The position numbers were made by a program, and so were the translations under genes. DNA of 16,377 nt from NCBI GenBank assembly GCA_964540005.1, contig CAZILN010000049.1, positions 1 to 16,377 of the forward strand. The letters run 5' to 3'. The notes beneath the pieces are model-generated. The model worked only from the letters and a program-made list of their open reading frames with translations. It was not told the origin of the DNA and searched no databases. Positions 1 to 8,335 of this stretch are shown here, piece by piece; position 1 is the stretch's first letter; every line of letters begins with the position of its first letter. The DNA comes from CAZILN01 sp964540005. GTDB taxonomy: Bacteria; Bacteroidota; Bacteroidia; Bacteroidales; SM23-62.

Positions 1-1
1 C

Positions 2-1512
2 TGGTTCAGAAACGATGATCCCGATCTTGCACTCGAAGGATCAGTACTGACCTCCTTTGGGCGCAATATTGGTACCGGGATAGGCCTGTACAATGATTCC
101 TTATGGACCGGTAACGGAATTCGATTGGGAGGGGAGGAATATATTACCAATGGCGGAGTTCCTTTTACATCAACCGAATGGAACCATGTAACATGGGTAT
201 TCAGGCACGGGATAACAAAGCTATACCTTAACGGTGAACCGGTAATTTACCTTAATGAAGAAGAAAATTATTTCTGGCAGTCATTCAATAACGATTTCAA
301 TCATTTCAGAAATAACATGATAGGGTCTGTGCTCGGGTATAACAGGGCCCTTAACGCTATTTATCCTGCAGACCTCGCGTGTTGCGGCTGGTGGGGATAT
401 CCACTCGAGGGAATGATGGATGAGCTGAAAGTCTTCAATTATGCCCTTGATGAAGATGAAGTACTTCAAAATTACGCCGAGGATCTTCTGCAGGTAAACG
501 GAACGGCCGATATCTGGACCCATGCCATTGGCCCGAACAGCATGGTGCTGGGAGCCTGGACAGAAAATGCGGATCACTATGATCTTCAAATAAAGGAAGT
601 ACCGGGAACATTTACGGATATTATTCCATCAAGAACTGCCTATCTGGATGGGGTCTATTTCTTCCTTCTTGACAGCCTGAATTCTGATACGGACTATGTC
701 ATCAGCGCTCTGCCCATGAATGCAGCAGATACAGGCATTACAGGTTATGACACCATCTATACACGCTTTGACAGGGAAATGATCGCCCACCTCAAATTTG
801 ATGCGGATTACAGCGGGAAAGTACTTGAAGAAGTGTCGGGCGGACAGGATTCCATGATAAACTGCAACCTTTCCGATGATGCCATCAGCGGAAAGGCGCT
901 GAGCATAGGATCCTTATTATTCCCGGATGATGAGGATGCGGCCGTGTTCCTTGATAATGCATTCGCTGACATACTGGACGACTGGATATTGGACAATGTC
1001 GATGCAGACATGACTTTCACGGAAGCCTCATATGCCTTCTGGTTCAAGAACCTGGATCAGGACAGGGCCAGAGACGGATCGGTGCTGGCAGCTTTCGGCG
1101 GTGATATGGGCAACGGCGTCTTCCTGTACAATGATTCACTGTGGTATGCGGTCGGTGATGAGTATACAGCAGATGGTTTCGTCTCGGGTGACGGCATCCC
1201 GTTTGCATCTCCTGACTGGAACCATGTGGTGTGGGTGTTTAAGCATGGGACCACACAACTCTACCTGAATGGCCAGATAGCAATGGAAATGGATGATGAT
1301 TATTATTTCTGGCAATCATTCAATATGAGCAGCGATTATTGGGCTGCCAACCAGCTTGGCTCAGTATACTGGTATAACAGCGCACTGGACGGATTTCTCC
1401 CTGATGATCTGAGTGTTGAAGAGTATCACCATATGTTCGACGGACTGATCGATGAATTCAAGGTGTTTAACTATGCACTCAGCGCTGAAGAGGTTGATAC
1501 CATGTATTCATA
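2..1512 (+). repeat. Tandem duplicated LamG-like domain inside the adhesin gene
   Basis: Two copies of the same domain are visible in translation. Copy 1 starts before the window and ends near nt 470; the matching part of copy 2 covers about 1037-1510. Shared blocks in order are LYNDSLW, a WNHV-WVF-HG block, LYLNG, FWQSFN, LGS or IGSV, and a closing block of the form D-E-KVFNYAL. Parts are alike at DNA level too, for example the bases encoding YFWQSFN near 271 and 1303. This points to a fairly recent internal duplication within one protein. Confidence 0.8.
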
Positions 1513-3952
1513 CCTGGATATCGATTCTGTCAGCATCACTAATCCGCTGTGCCATGGGGATTCCACCGGGACACTGACGGTATTTGCCACCGGCGGCCTT
1601 CCACCCTATTCATATTCCATAGATGGTGGAACCACCTTCCAGGATGACAGCATATTCACTGATCTTCCTTCAGGTATTTACCAGCTTATTACACAGGACG
1701 CATCAGGTGGTAAAAGGACAGTCACTGACAGCATCGTTGCACCGGATCCTATCGCACTTACATTCAACAACGCAGATTTCAGTTGTGCAACCAGAAGCGA
1801 AGGCAGCATCGATCTCACCGTAACAGGTGGTACAGGGACCTTCACATACAGCTGGTCAACAGGAGCAACAGATGAAGACATCAGCTCACTGTTACCCGGT
1901 GTTTACTCTGTTTTGGTGACCGATCAGAATGCCTGCCAGCAGGCAGACAGCACTACTCTGGCTACAACCGGAGTCATTACCATCTTCTTGACAGATACAG
2001 TGTCATTCTGCTATGGCGACAGTGCATACATAGCCGGACCGCCTGAATACACCGGATACCTTTGGTCTGACGGAACCTCAGACAATGACACCGTCTGGGC
2101 CAGTGCTACTGCCACCGTATGGCTGCAGGTTACCGACACCCTGGGCTGTACAGGCAGTGATACAACGCAGTCCATAGAGTTAGCAAAAATAGTGACCACA
2201 ATCACAGCAACAGCTTATGATTGCCAGGCCGATACAGAAGGTAGTCTAGACCTGGCGGTAAGCGGGGGAACAGCCCCCTACACTTTCCTCTGGTCAAACG
2301 ATTCGACCAGCGAGGATCTGACAGAACTGCTTCCAGGAGAAATTACCCTGACCCTGACGGACGCCGCCGATTGTATCGCTATTGATACCGGTACAGTATC
2401 CACAGCAGGCAAAATAGTTTTCAGCCTGACAGATCCCGATGAGATCTGCAGCGGTGACAGTGCCCTTATTATGGCTCCTTCCGGATATGCAACATACCTC
2501 TGGTCGACCGGCGAAAGCGGAACCAACCAGATCTATGCCAAAGATGCAGGCAAGTATTGGGTAGATGTAACAGCCAGTACAGGTTGCGTAAATCTGCCCG
2601 ATACAGCAACCTTAGTGGTAAACACTACCCCGGATGCTCCGGTCAGTGCTGATGTCTCGGTCTGTTCGGGGGCATCCGTCCCTGACCTGACGGCCACCGG
2701 TACCAACATCATCTGGTACGATGACCAGCTGAACCAGGTTTCCACAGGCTCACCATTTGCAACCGGAAAGACAGAGTTTGGCAACTATACCTATTTTGTC
2801 TCACAGGCCTCGGAACTCTGTGAAAGTCCGCTTACCCGGGTTACCCTGAGCATCAATGCCCTGCCTGTAACAGTTAATCTCGCGGATACCATATTGTGCG
2901 AGAATGACACCTTACGAATCTCGGTAACGGCAGAATCCGGACACTCATATACCTGGCTGGTATCCGGAACGACTGATCCTGTTTCGAGTTCAGCAGATTT
3001 CGAAGCTTCTCCGTCCACTCAAACCGATTATGTCTTCTGGGACCAGGTCGATTCATCCGGTTGTGAGCTCTATGACACCTTTACCTTAAGTATACAGGAA
3101 AAACCATTATTAACCTACAGCATTAATAATGATGTGATTAATTCCGGTAACTATGCTACTATCACACTGGATGAGGATTATACCTATACATTTGTACCCG
3201 GGGACAATGTAACAGAGGTAACAAGTTATGTATTTAATGTTGCACCTACTGAAAATACAACATATACGGTCACCGGGAGTTCGGCAGCTGGTTGTGCAAG
3301 TGATACAACTATCGACGTATTTGTATATTGCGAGGCATGTTCCGATATTTTCCTGCTGGAAGAAGACGGATTCTTTAACCATGGCTGTGTGAATAGAAAT
3401 TACAGGAACAGTGCGAATTGTACATGGACCATTTTCCCATCAGGGACCATTACGAAGATTCACCTATGGTTTGAATTAGACAGTTTTGATATTTTGCCTG
3501 GTGATGAGATAAGGGTATATGAAGGGATAGATGCCAGTGGCACGTTTAAAGGAGCTTATGATAATGATAACCTGCCGCCGGCAGATGGATTATTTATTCA
3601 GGGTAATTCTGCCTTTATTCAGTTTATATCTAATCTGACTGAAACAGGTCAGGGATTTCAGGCACATTACTCCAATGCCACTGCTATTCAAGATCTCTCT
3701 TCAAGGAATATCACTATCTATCCGAATCCGAACCAGGGTTCCTTTACCCTGGAAATGGAGCAGGTCCTGTTCAGTGAAGCAACCCTGGAGATATACTCTG
3801 CACTGGGACAGAAAATCTGGAACAGGAAGATTGAAGCGGTGAACGGATCAATTAATGAGACCATTGACATAGATGGGGTTCCGGATGGAATGTATCACCT
3901 GAGAATAATAAGTAAGGAAGGATTCTATTTCAGAACGATTATAAAGGAATAG
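2..3952 (+). CDS. Secreted multidomain adhesin-like protein with LamG, SprB/Ig-like and CUB domains and a T9SS sorting signal (5' partial)
   Basis: The frame is open from nt 2 to the TAG at 3950-3952 (1316 residues visible), so the true start lies upstream. The TTG at 125 is internal, because the LamG domain is already under way before it. Order of modules by nucleotide: a LamG/jellyroll domain (about 2-470, truncated), a second LamG domain (about 781-1510), a SprB-like repeat (1528-1720, with LCHGDSTG and GGLPPYSYS), alternating SprB-like and Ig-like/PKD-like units (1770-3320), a CUB domain (about 3330-3675, paired cysteines, NCTWTI, GDEIRVYEG, FIQF), and a type A T9SS sorting domain (about 3705-3949, YPNPNQG, then GMYHLRI). 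Family knowledge says such proteins cross the outer membrane by T9SS and are anchored or released at the cell surface. LamG and CUB modules suggest binding of glycans or proteins; no catalytic domain is visible. The gene is convergent with the next one. Substrate is unknown; an enzymatic domain could lie in the missing N-terminus. Confidence 0.9.
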   Translation, partial: WFRNDDPDLALEGSVLTSFGRNIGTGIGLYNDSLWTGNGIRLGGEEYITNGGVPFTSTEWNHVTWVFRHGITKLYLNGEPVIYLNEEENYFWQSFNNDFNHFRNNMIGSVLGYNRALNAIYPADLACCGWWGYPLEGMMDELKVFNYALDEDEVLQNYAEDLLQVNGTADIWTHAIGPNSMVLGAWTENADHYDLQIKEVPGTFTDIIPSRTAYLDGVYFFLLDSLNSDTDYVISALPMNAADTGITGYDTIYTRFDREMIAHLKFDADYSGKVLEEVSGGQDSMINCNLSDDAISGKALSIGSLLFPDDEDAAVFLDNAFADILDDWILDNVDADMTFTEASYAFWFKNLDQDRARDGSVLAAFGGDMGNGVFLYNDSLWYAVGDEYTADGFVSGDGIPFASPDWNHVVWVFKHGTTQLYLNGQIAMEMDDDYYFWQSFNMSSDYWAANQLGSVYWYNSALDGFLPDDLSVEEYHHMFDGLIDEFKVFNYALSAEEVDTMYSYLDIDSVSITNPLCHGDSTGTLTVFATGGLPPYSYSIDGGTTFQDDSIFTDLPSGIYQLITQDASGGKRTVTDSIVAPDPIALTFNNADFSCATRSEGSIDLTVTGGTGTFTYSWSTGATDEDISSLLPGVYSVLVTDQNACQQADSTTLATTGVITIFLTDTVSFCYGDSAYIAGPPEYTGYLWSDGTSDNDTVWASATATVWLQVTDTLGCTGSDTTQSIELAKIVTTITATAYDCQADTEGSLDLAVSGGTAPYTFLWSNDSTSEDLTELLPGEITLTLTDAADCIAIDTGTVSTAGKIVFSLTDPDEICSGDSALIMAPSGYATYLWSTGESGTNQIYAKDAGKYWVDVTASTGCVNLPDTATLVVNTTPDAPVSADVSVCSGASVPDLTATGTNIIWYDDQLNQVSTGSPFATGKTEFGNYTYFVSQASELCESPLTRVTLSINALPVTVNLADTILCENDTLRISVTAESGHSYTWLVSGTTDPVSSSADFEASPSTQTDYVFWDQVDSSGCELYDTFTLSIQEKPLLTYSINNDVINSGNYATITLDEDYTYTFVPGDNVTEVTSYVFNVAPTENTTYTVTGSSAAGCASDTTIDVFVYCEACSDIFLLEEDGFFNHGCVNRNYRNSANCTWTIFPSGTITKIHLWFELDSFDILPGDEIRVYEGIDASGTFKGAYDNDNLPPADGLFIQGNSAFIQFISNLTETGQGFQAHYSNATAIQDLSSRNITIYPNPNQGSFTLEMEQVLFSEATLEIYSALGQKIWNRKIEAVNGSINETIDIDGVPDGMYHLRIISKEGFYFRTIIKE

Positions 3953-3974
3953 AACCCGGTTATATAATTAAAAT

Positions 3975-4008
3975 GCAGATACAGGGATCTGCAGCGGATC
4001 TCTGCTGC
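3975..4008 (-). terminator. Hairpins between convergent genes, probable terminator
   Basis: GCAGAT (3975-3980) pairs with ATCTGC (3987-3992) around a 6-nt loop. An adjoining pair, GCAGC (3991-3995) and GCTGC (4004-4008), forms a second hairpin. On the minus strand the first hairpin is followed by a T-rich run (ATTTTAATTATATA), so it best serves the minus-strand lipoprotein gene. It may also stop transcripts of the adhesin gene, though the plus strand has no U-tract. Confidence 0.5.
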
Positions 4009-4024
4009 AAAAATATCCCATAAA

Positions 4025-5464
4025 TTATGGCTGGTCAACTTTACCCTTAGTGTTGGTCTTGATCACCAGCAACTGCTTATCGGACCCGTTGTCCCTAAAT
4101 CCGGTCATCACAAAGCCACCTTCTTTAGCTTCAATCAGGCTGTGGACTCCCAATGATTCCCCGTCATAATCCTCTTCCCAGTCTGCAGTAAAGTCCGGTT
4201 TGATTTTGGCAAGGGTCATTTTATCAGAAAGCACAGCGAATCCCCCATCCTGAGTAGGTGTTACCGAAACAGATTCGGTAATAAGTATATTGGGATAGGA
4301 CAGGAAATCAACAACTGTCCCGTCAGTGCGCACCCGGGTTACCCGCATAGCCCCGGTAACAGCAGCAGCAGCAACCACATAACTGGTGTCACTGGCTGAA
4401 GAAGACGATTCCCCTATCTTTCGCACGCAGGCTCTTTGTTTGGAAATACAGTTTGAGATGATCTCAGTTTGCCAAATGATAATTTTCAGGTCTTGATAAT
4501 TAAGTTTATAAAGCATCAATTTACTTCCTGATCCCGTTCCTATTGTGGTCAGCAGGAGATAATTTCCGTCATGAGCTACCTCAATACAGCTGCCGTAATC
4601 ATCAAGCGATTCACCTACAGGCCACCTTGAACCTGAAACACCGGCATTATCGGCCTCATAAATAACTGATTGAAGCATATCGCTGGTCTGGTAGGTCCCG
4701 GTATAGCCATACATCAGGAATCCTGTGTTTTCGGTTTTCTGTACTATAGAAAAACCAAGATCTATCTGCGATAATCCGAAATTATATGCTTTCCAGCGTG
4801 GTATACCTTCACTGTCTGTTCTGATAAGGTAGAACTGCCAGTTATTACCATCCTTGAATTTATTACCCTGTATCACCAGGTCACCACCATCCAATTCCAT
4901 CAGGTCGGTCCCATATTCTTCATCCAGTTTATCATCTCCATAAACCAAGTGATATGTCCAGTCGGAATCACCATTATCATCAATTTTTAAAAGGTATACA
5001 TTGTCATTGGCATTTTCAGTATCACCATACCGGCCGGTTATAACAAATTTATCGTCCGAGGTCTGGATAATTCCCCATCCTTCATCGTCTCCGCCCTCGC
5101 CGAATAACCTCACCCATGTATTTGGCTCTGAACACTGATCCAATGGACAGGTATCCTCCAAACACGTAACTCCTACTATACAACAGCAACCCCGGCAAAC
5201 AAAACCTGTGATATCAGCGCAGGTGTCCGTAAGACAAGTAACATCCTCCTCGCAGCAACAGCCCTCACAGTCAAATCCAGGTTTGTTCAGGCAGGTATCT
5301 ACATCACAGTCACCGCAGCAACAGGAATCCGGACAACCTTCCGGGCACAGATTACCACAATCAGCATCATAGTAATGGTCGCATCGTTCGGGAAACTTAC
5401 CCTGACAGTCAGACAGGAGAACGATCAATGAAATGAACGAAAAAGCAGCAAGTAATATTCTCAT
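4025..5464 (-). CDS. Cysteine-rich lipoprotein with propeller-like repeat domain
   Basis: 479 residues. Residues 1-20 form a lipoprotein-type signal peptide ending LLSDC; Cys20 is the candidate lipidated residue, but Asp at -1 is atypical for a lipobox. Residues 20-111 contain 23 cysteines, including three CCC triplets (48-50, 69-71, 93-95) within imperfect repeats. From about residue 115 there are at least six repeats of the kind 'hydrophobic-QTSDDKFVITG' (near 129, 185, 238, 290, 398 and 438), interspersed with lysine-rich strands such as VYLLKIDDNG, which suggests a beta-propeller of the PQQ/delta-60 sort found in secreted Bacteroidota proteins. The likely location is the cell surface or periplasmic face. 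The cysteine segment may be a disulfide-stabilised or metal-binding stalk; function is unknown. The gene is divergent from the SDR gene (121-nt gap, no clear promoter match) and convergent with the adhesin gene. I am sure it is coding and unsure of its role. Confidence 0.85.
   Translation of the reverse strand: MRILLAAFSFISLIVLLSDCQGKFPERCDHYYDADCGNLCPEGCPDSCCCGDCDVDTCLNKPGFDCEGCCCEEDVTCLTDTCADITGFVCRGCCCIVGVTCLEDTCPLDQCSEPNTWVRLFGEGGDDEGWGIIQTSDDKFVITGRYGDTENANDNVYLLKIDDNGDSDWTYHLVYGDDKLDEEYGTDLMELDGGDLVIQGNKFKDGNNWQFYLIRTDSEGIPRWKAYNFGLSQIDLGFSIVQKTENTGFLMYGYTGTYQTSDMLQSVIYEADNAGVSGSRWPVGESLDDYGSCIEVAHDGNYLLLTTIGTGSGSKLMLYKLNYQDLKIIIWQTEIISNCISKQRACVRKIGESSSSASDTSYVVAAAAVTGAMRVTRVRTDGTVVDFLSYPNILITESVSVTPTQDGGFAVLSDKMTLAKIKPDFTADWEEDYDGESLGVHSLIEAKEGGFVMTGFRDNGSDKQLLVIKTNTKGKVDQP
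5147..5335 (-). repeat. Cysteine-triplet repeats within the lipoprotein
   Basis: Two clear 20-residue units, residues 63-82 (nt 5219-5278) and 87-106 (nt 5147-5206), share the pattern GFxCxGCCC, three variable residues, then VTCLxDTC. A shorter, degenerate unit at residues 44-58 (nt 5291-5335) keeps SCCCGDC and DTC. The spacing of cysteines is the same in the two full units, indicating duplication. Confidence 0.8.
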
Positions 5465-5585
5465 AGTATGAAAAATCTGGCTTGTTATTTCCGAACTAAA
5501 TTACTGTTTTTTGTCAAAATCTACAATTAGTCGCAATATTTCAACAAATTTTGAATTTATTTGTTGTAATAAATAAACAGGGAAA

Positions 5586-6479
5586 ATGAAGTGGACAAGC
5601 AAGGACATCCCCGATCTGAAGGGCATAACAGCAATAGTTACCGGGGCTAACAGCGGCATTGGATTTGAAACTGCAAAAGCCCTGGCCTGTAAGGGTGCCG
5701 GGGTAATTATGGCCTGCCGTAGCATGCAGAAGGGTAAAGAAGCAACCGGAGTAATTACCCGTTATTACCCGGAAGCAATCATCGAGGTAATGACTCTTGA
5801 CCTTTCAAGTATTGACTCTATTAAAAAATTTTCCGGGATTGTTAATAAAAAAAAATCAAAAATCGATATCCTTGTCAATAATGCCGGGGTGATGATACCT
5901 CCCTATGGTAAAACAGAGGATGGTTTTGAATTGCAATTCGGCACCAACCACCTTGGGCATTTTGTTTTAACAGGACAGTTATTTGATCTGATCTCAAAGG
6001 CAGATAATGCACGCATTGTGACTGTCAGCAGTATAGCCCACAGGCAGGGAAAGCTTGATTTTGAGAACCTTAATGCAGAAAAAGGCTACAGCAAATCAGC
6101 TGCCTACGGACTGAGTAAAATAGCCAACCTGATGTTCACCTACGAACTGCAGCGAAAAATAGATGCTGCCGGGTTAAACATGATTGCCATTGCTGCCCAC
6201 CCGGGCTGGACCGCCACCAACCTGCAGAAATACTCTGCTTTGTTCAGGGCCATGAACCCGTTATTTGCTCAAAAACCGGAAATAGGCGCCCTGCCCAGCC
6301 TTTATGCAGCAACCGCACCCGGTGTTAAAGGAGGATGTTATTACGGTCCGGGTGGATTCTATGAAACGCGCGGCTACCCTAAACAGGTATCCTCTGCCAA
6401 ACGTTCTCATGATGTTGAGATGGCAGGAAAATTATGGGAAGTATCTGAAGAAATGACCGGGGTTCCCTTCACTTTTTAA
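5586..6479 (+). CDS. Short-chain dehydrogenase/reductase (retinol-dehydrogenase-like)
   Basis: 297 residues, typical for a classical SDR. The Rossmann nucleotide-binding motif TGANSGIG is at residues 19-26, followed by an Arg after beta-2 (ACRS, 43-46) that usually favours NADP(H). NNAG is at 98-101, the structural Asn in NHLGH at 121, the catalytic Ser in VSS at 147-149, and the YxxxK pair is Tyr174 and Lys178. HPGWTATNL near 209 matches the retinol dehydrogenase/WWOX-like subgroup. The substrate is an unknown alcohol or carbonyl compound; the protein is cytoplasmic with no signal peptide. The start is the ATG preceded by a purine-rich GGGAAA. The gene stands alone, with a probable terminator after it. 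The family is certain and the substrate cannot be told from sequence. Confidence 0.93.
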   Translation: MKWTSKDIPDLKGITAIVTGANSGIGFETAKALACKGAGVIMACRSMQKGKEATGVITRYYPEAIIEVMTLDLSSIDSIKKFSGIVNKKKSKIDILVNNAGVMIPPYGKTEDGFELQFGTNHLGHFVLTGQLFDLISKADNARIVTVSSIAHRQGKLDFENLNAEKGYSKSAAYGLSKIANLMFTYELQRKIDAAGLNMIAIAAHPGWTATNLQKYSALFRAMNPLFAQKPEIGALPSLYAATAPGVKGGCYYGPGGFYETRGYPKQVSSAKRSHDVEMAGKLWEVSEEMTGVPFTF

Positions 6480-6532
6480 GATATAATACCGTGCCGTTTG
6501 GTTGCCCTGACCCGAAACCCACTCCAGGAAAC

Positions 6533-6560
6533 CTGACCCGGTCATTGTCAGAATTTTTTC
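6533..6560 (+). terminator. Probable Rho-independent terminator of the SDR gene
   Basis: CTGAC (6533-6537) pairs with GTCAG (6547-6551) around a 9-nt loop and is followed by AATTTTTTC (6552-6560). It lies 53 nt after the SDR stop. The stem is short, so confidence is moderate. Confidence 0.4.
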
Positions 6561-6602
6561 TGTTTTCGCAATAAAATTCGTAATTTCTCATTTACTATAT
6601 AT

Positions 6603-6610
6603 TACCTTTG
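6603..6610 (+). promoter_or_regulatory. Bacteroidota -7 promoter box for the lipoprotein-DUF5723-rtcB run
   Basis: TACCTTTG matches the TAnnTTTG consensus exactly and lies 35 nt before the ATG at 6646. The -33 element is poor (TTCG at 6577-6580, 22-nt spacer). It is the only exact match I noticed upstream of this run of three genes. Confidence 0.5.
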
Positions 6611-6645
6611 GAATAATTGCGCTAATTAAAAAATTTTGAGGGAAA

Positions 6646-8331
6646 ATGCATCCGGCAAAACCAATCATACATAGGATAGCTGTTTTTATACTTCTCCTGA
6701 CGACGATTTTTTCCTGTATTAAGGAAGAGTTCGATCCGGACAAGCTGAATAACTCTGTTCAGATAAACCCAAGTGTAGGCTCTCCCATTGGATATCTTAA
6801 CTTCAATCTTGAATCCATGTTAACTGATACTACCCGGCCTGACATTCTGGAGATAAATCAGGACGGGAAGATAACACTCAGGTATAAACAGAGGATATTC
6901 ACTGATACGCTGGAAGACATGATTAATGTTACTGATGTAAATGTCAACCTCCCGAAATCAAATGATAACGGCAGGATAGATTTGAGTATTCTCGGTGCCT
7001 TGGATGAAATGGTTATTCCTTATACAAAAAGAGTGGCCCTTGACACCAGCAATAATGAGAATATCCGGATCGACAGCATATGGGTCAGGAACCTGTCAAT
7101 TGAAGTCAGCCTAAACGCCAGTGATGATCTGAATGCTGACTTACAGTTATTAAGCCAGTCTTTCATCAGTGAGCAGGATAATGATTCTCTGGACATGAAT
7201 ATTCCCTTTGACGGGACAGTGACTACGCAGGTACTTAACAATTATACTATTTTCCCTGTTGACAATCACCTGATCCTGAATTTCAAATTCACTATGAGGA
7301 ACTCGCCTCTTGTTTTTGAACCAGGGGATGATTTTTTCGGTTTGAATTTCAGGATCGTTAACGCAGAAATCGAAGCCATTTTCGGGGATTTCGGGAATAT
7401 TGACATGGATCTTCCCCCACAGACCATGAACATCAGCTTTTATAATTCAATCCTAGAAGGGGCATTCCGCTTTCAGGACCCCCAGCTGAATATTTATTTC
7501 AGCAACTCTATCGGGGTTCCGGTACAGGTAAGCCTGCCGGATTTCTATGTAATCGACCGTTTTTCCGATACGACGGATATAATTAATACGACGGGTAACA
7601 GCATTCCTACTGTAAGAAATCCTAAGATAATTGATTTTCCCACAACTATAACAAGGCATGATATTGCCGGCAGGACTGTTTATGATAGCCTGATACTCGA
7701 TCTGAATGAAACCAATGTATTTTACATCCTTGAGCATGTAAGGCCCACCACGCTTACATTCAATGTTGCCGGCGAAGTAAATCCGCCTTCCAGCCAGGAG
7801 ACGTTCAACTTTATTGCTTCAGACTCCTACTTCAGTGTCGACCTGGAATTGGTGCTCCCCCTTGTTGGAAATGCCTCTATGACACTCAAAGACACCCTGG
7901 AATTTGATTTTACCAATATATACAGCAAACCCCCTGAAGAAATCGAAAGCCTTACATTCCTTGTAAACTTTGAGAACGGGTTCCCGGTAGAAGTAGAGGC
8001 TCAATTGTTTTTCTACGGTGAATCTTATAATGATTCTATCGGTCCCCTGTTCGAAAGAGGCTATTATCCGGTTGATGCCGGGGTTCCGGATGGACGATTA
8101 GGTTGCGGGGTAAGCCCTAGCAGGCAAACACAGCTGGTACCTTTTACCCTTGACAGGATAGAGGAACTGTCGAGGTCAAAGATAGCCATTGCCTGGGCCG
8201 TGGTAAATACCTATGACTATCATAAATCACGGCCGGATGTAGCATTCTGCCAGGATCATTACTTCAAAACCAATATCGGGATTATTGTTAAAGCCAATGT
8301 TAATTCGGCTGATTACGTGGATGATAATTAG
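6646..8331 (+). CDS. Large cell-envelope lipoprotein, family not recognised
   Basis: 561 residues. The signal peptide has a hydrophobic core (residues 8-22) and a good lipobox, TIFSC, with Cys24 as the lipidated residue. It is followed by IKEEFD, an acidic patch like the surface-export signals seen in Bacteroidota lipoproteins. The mature part is rich in predicted beta-strand, Asp and Asn, and has no cysteine until the C-terminal third. I see no catalytic motif. Patterns such as NYTIFPVDNHLILNF and YSKPPEEIESLTFLVNFENGFP suggest repeated beta-sandwich units. The DUF5723 gene follows after 4 nt, so the two are almost certainly co-transcribed and perhaps translationally coupled. I infer that the lipoprotein and the barrel protein work together at the outer membrane, possibly in transport or surface display; this is not shown by the sequence. 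Confidence 0.85.
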   Translation: MHPAKPIIHRIAVFILLLTTIFSCIKEEFDPDKLNNSVQINPSVGSPIGYLNFNLESMLTDTTRPDILEINQDGKITLRYKQRIFTDTLEDMINVTDVNVNLPKSNDNGRIDLSILGALDEMVIPYTKRVALDTSNNENIRIDSIWVRNLSIEVSLNASDDLNADLQLLSQSFISEQDNDSLDMNIPFDGTVTTQVLNNYTIFPVDNHLILNFKFTMRNSPLVFEPGDDFFGLNFRIVNAEIEAIFGDFGNIDMDLPPQTMNISFYNSILEGAFRFQDPQLNIYFSNSIGVPVQVSLPDFYVIDRFSDTTDIINTTGNSIPTVRNPKIIDFPTTITRHDIAGRTVYDSLILDLNETNVFYILEHVRPTTLTFNVAGEVNPPSSQETFNFIASDSYFSVDLELVLPLVGNASMTLKDTLEFDFTNIYSKPPEEIESLTFLVNFENGFPVEVEAQLFFYGESYNDSIGPLFERGYYPVDAGVPDGRLGCGVSPSRQTQLVPFTLDRIEELSRSKIAIAWAVVNTYDYHKSRPDVAFCQDHYFKTNIGIIVKANVNSADYVDDN

Positions 8332-8335
8332 GATC

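Noticed and set aside
125..127. TTG as the start of the large adhesin gene
   Set aside because: The frame is open upstream to nt 2, and the upstream residues align with the second LamG domain, so this codon is internal.
5465..5585. Divergent promoters between the lipoprotein and SDR genes
   Set aside because: Only one-mismatch boxes were found (TTTATTTG at 5556-5563 on plus; TAATTTAG on minus) with no correctly spaced -33 element, so no promoter is called.
8285..8335. Upstream start for the DUF5723 gene
   Set aside because: It would overlap the lipoprotein gene by 47 nt and place 17 extra residues before an otherwise normal signal peptide; the ATG at 8336 is better.
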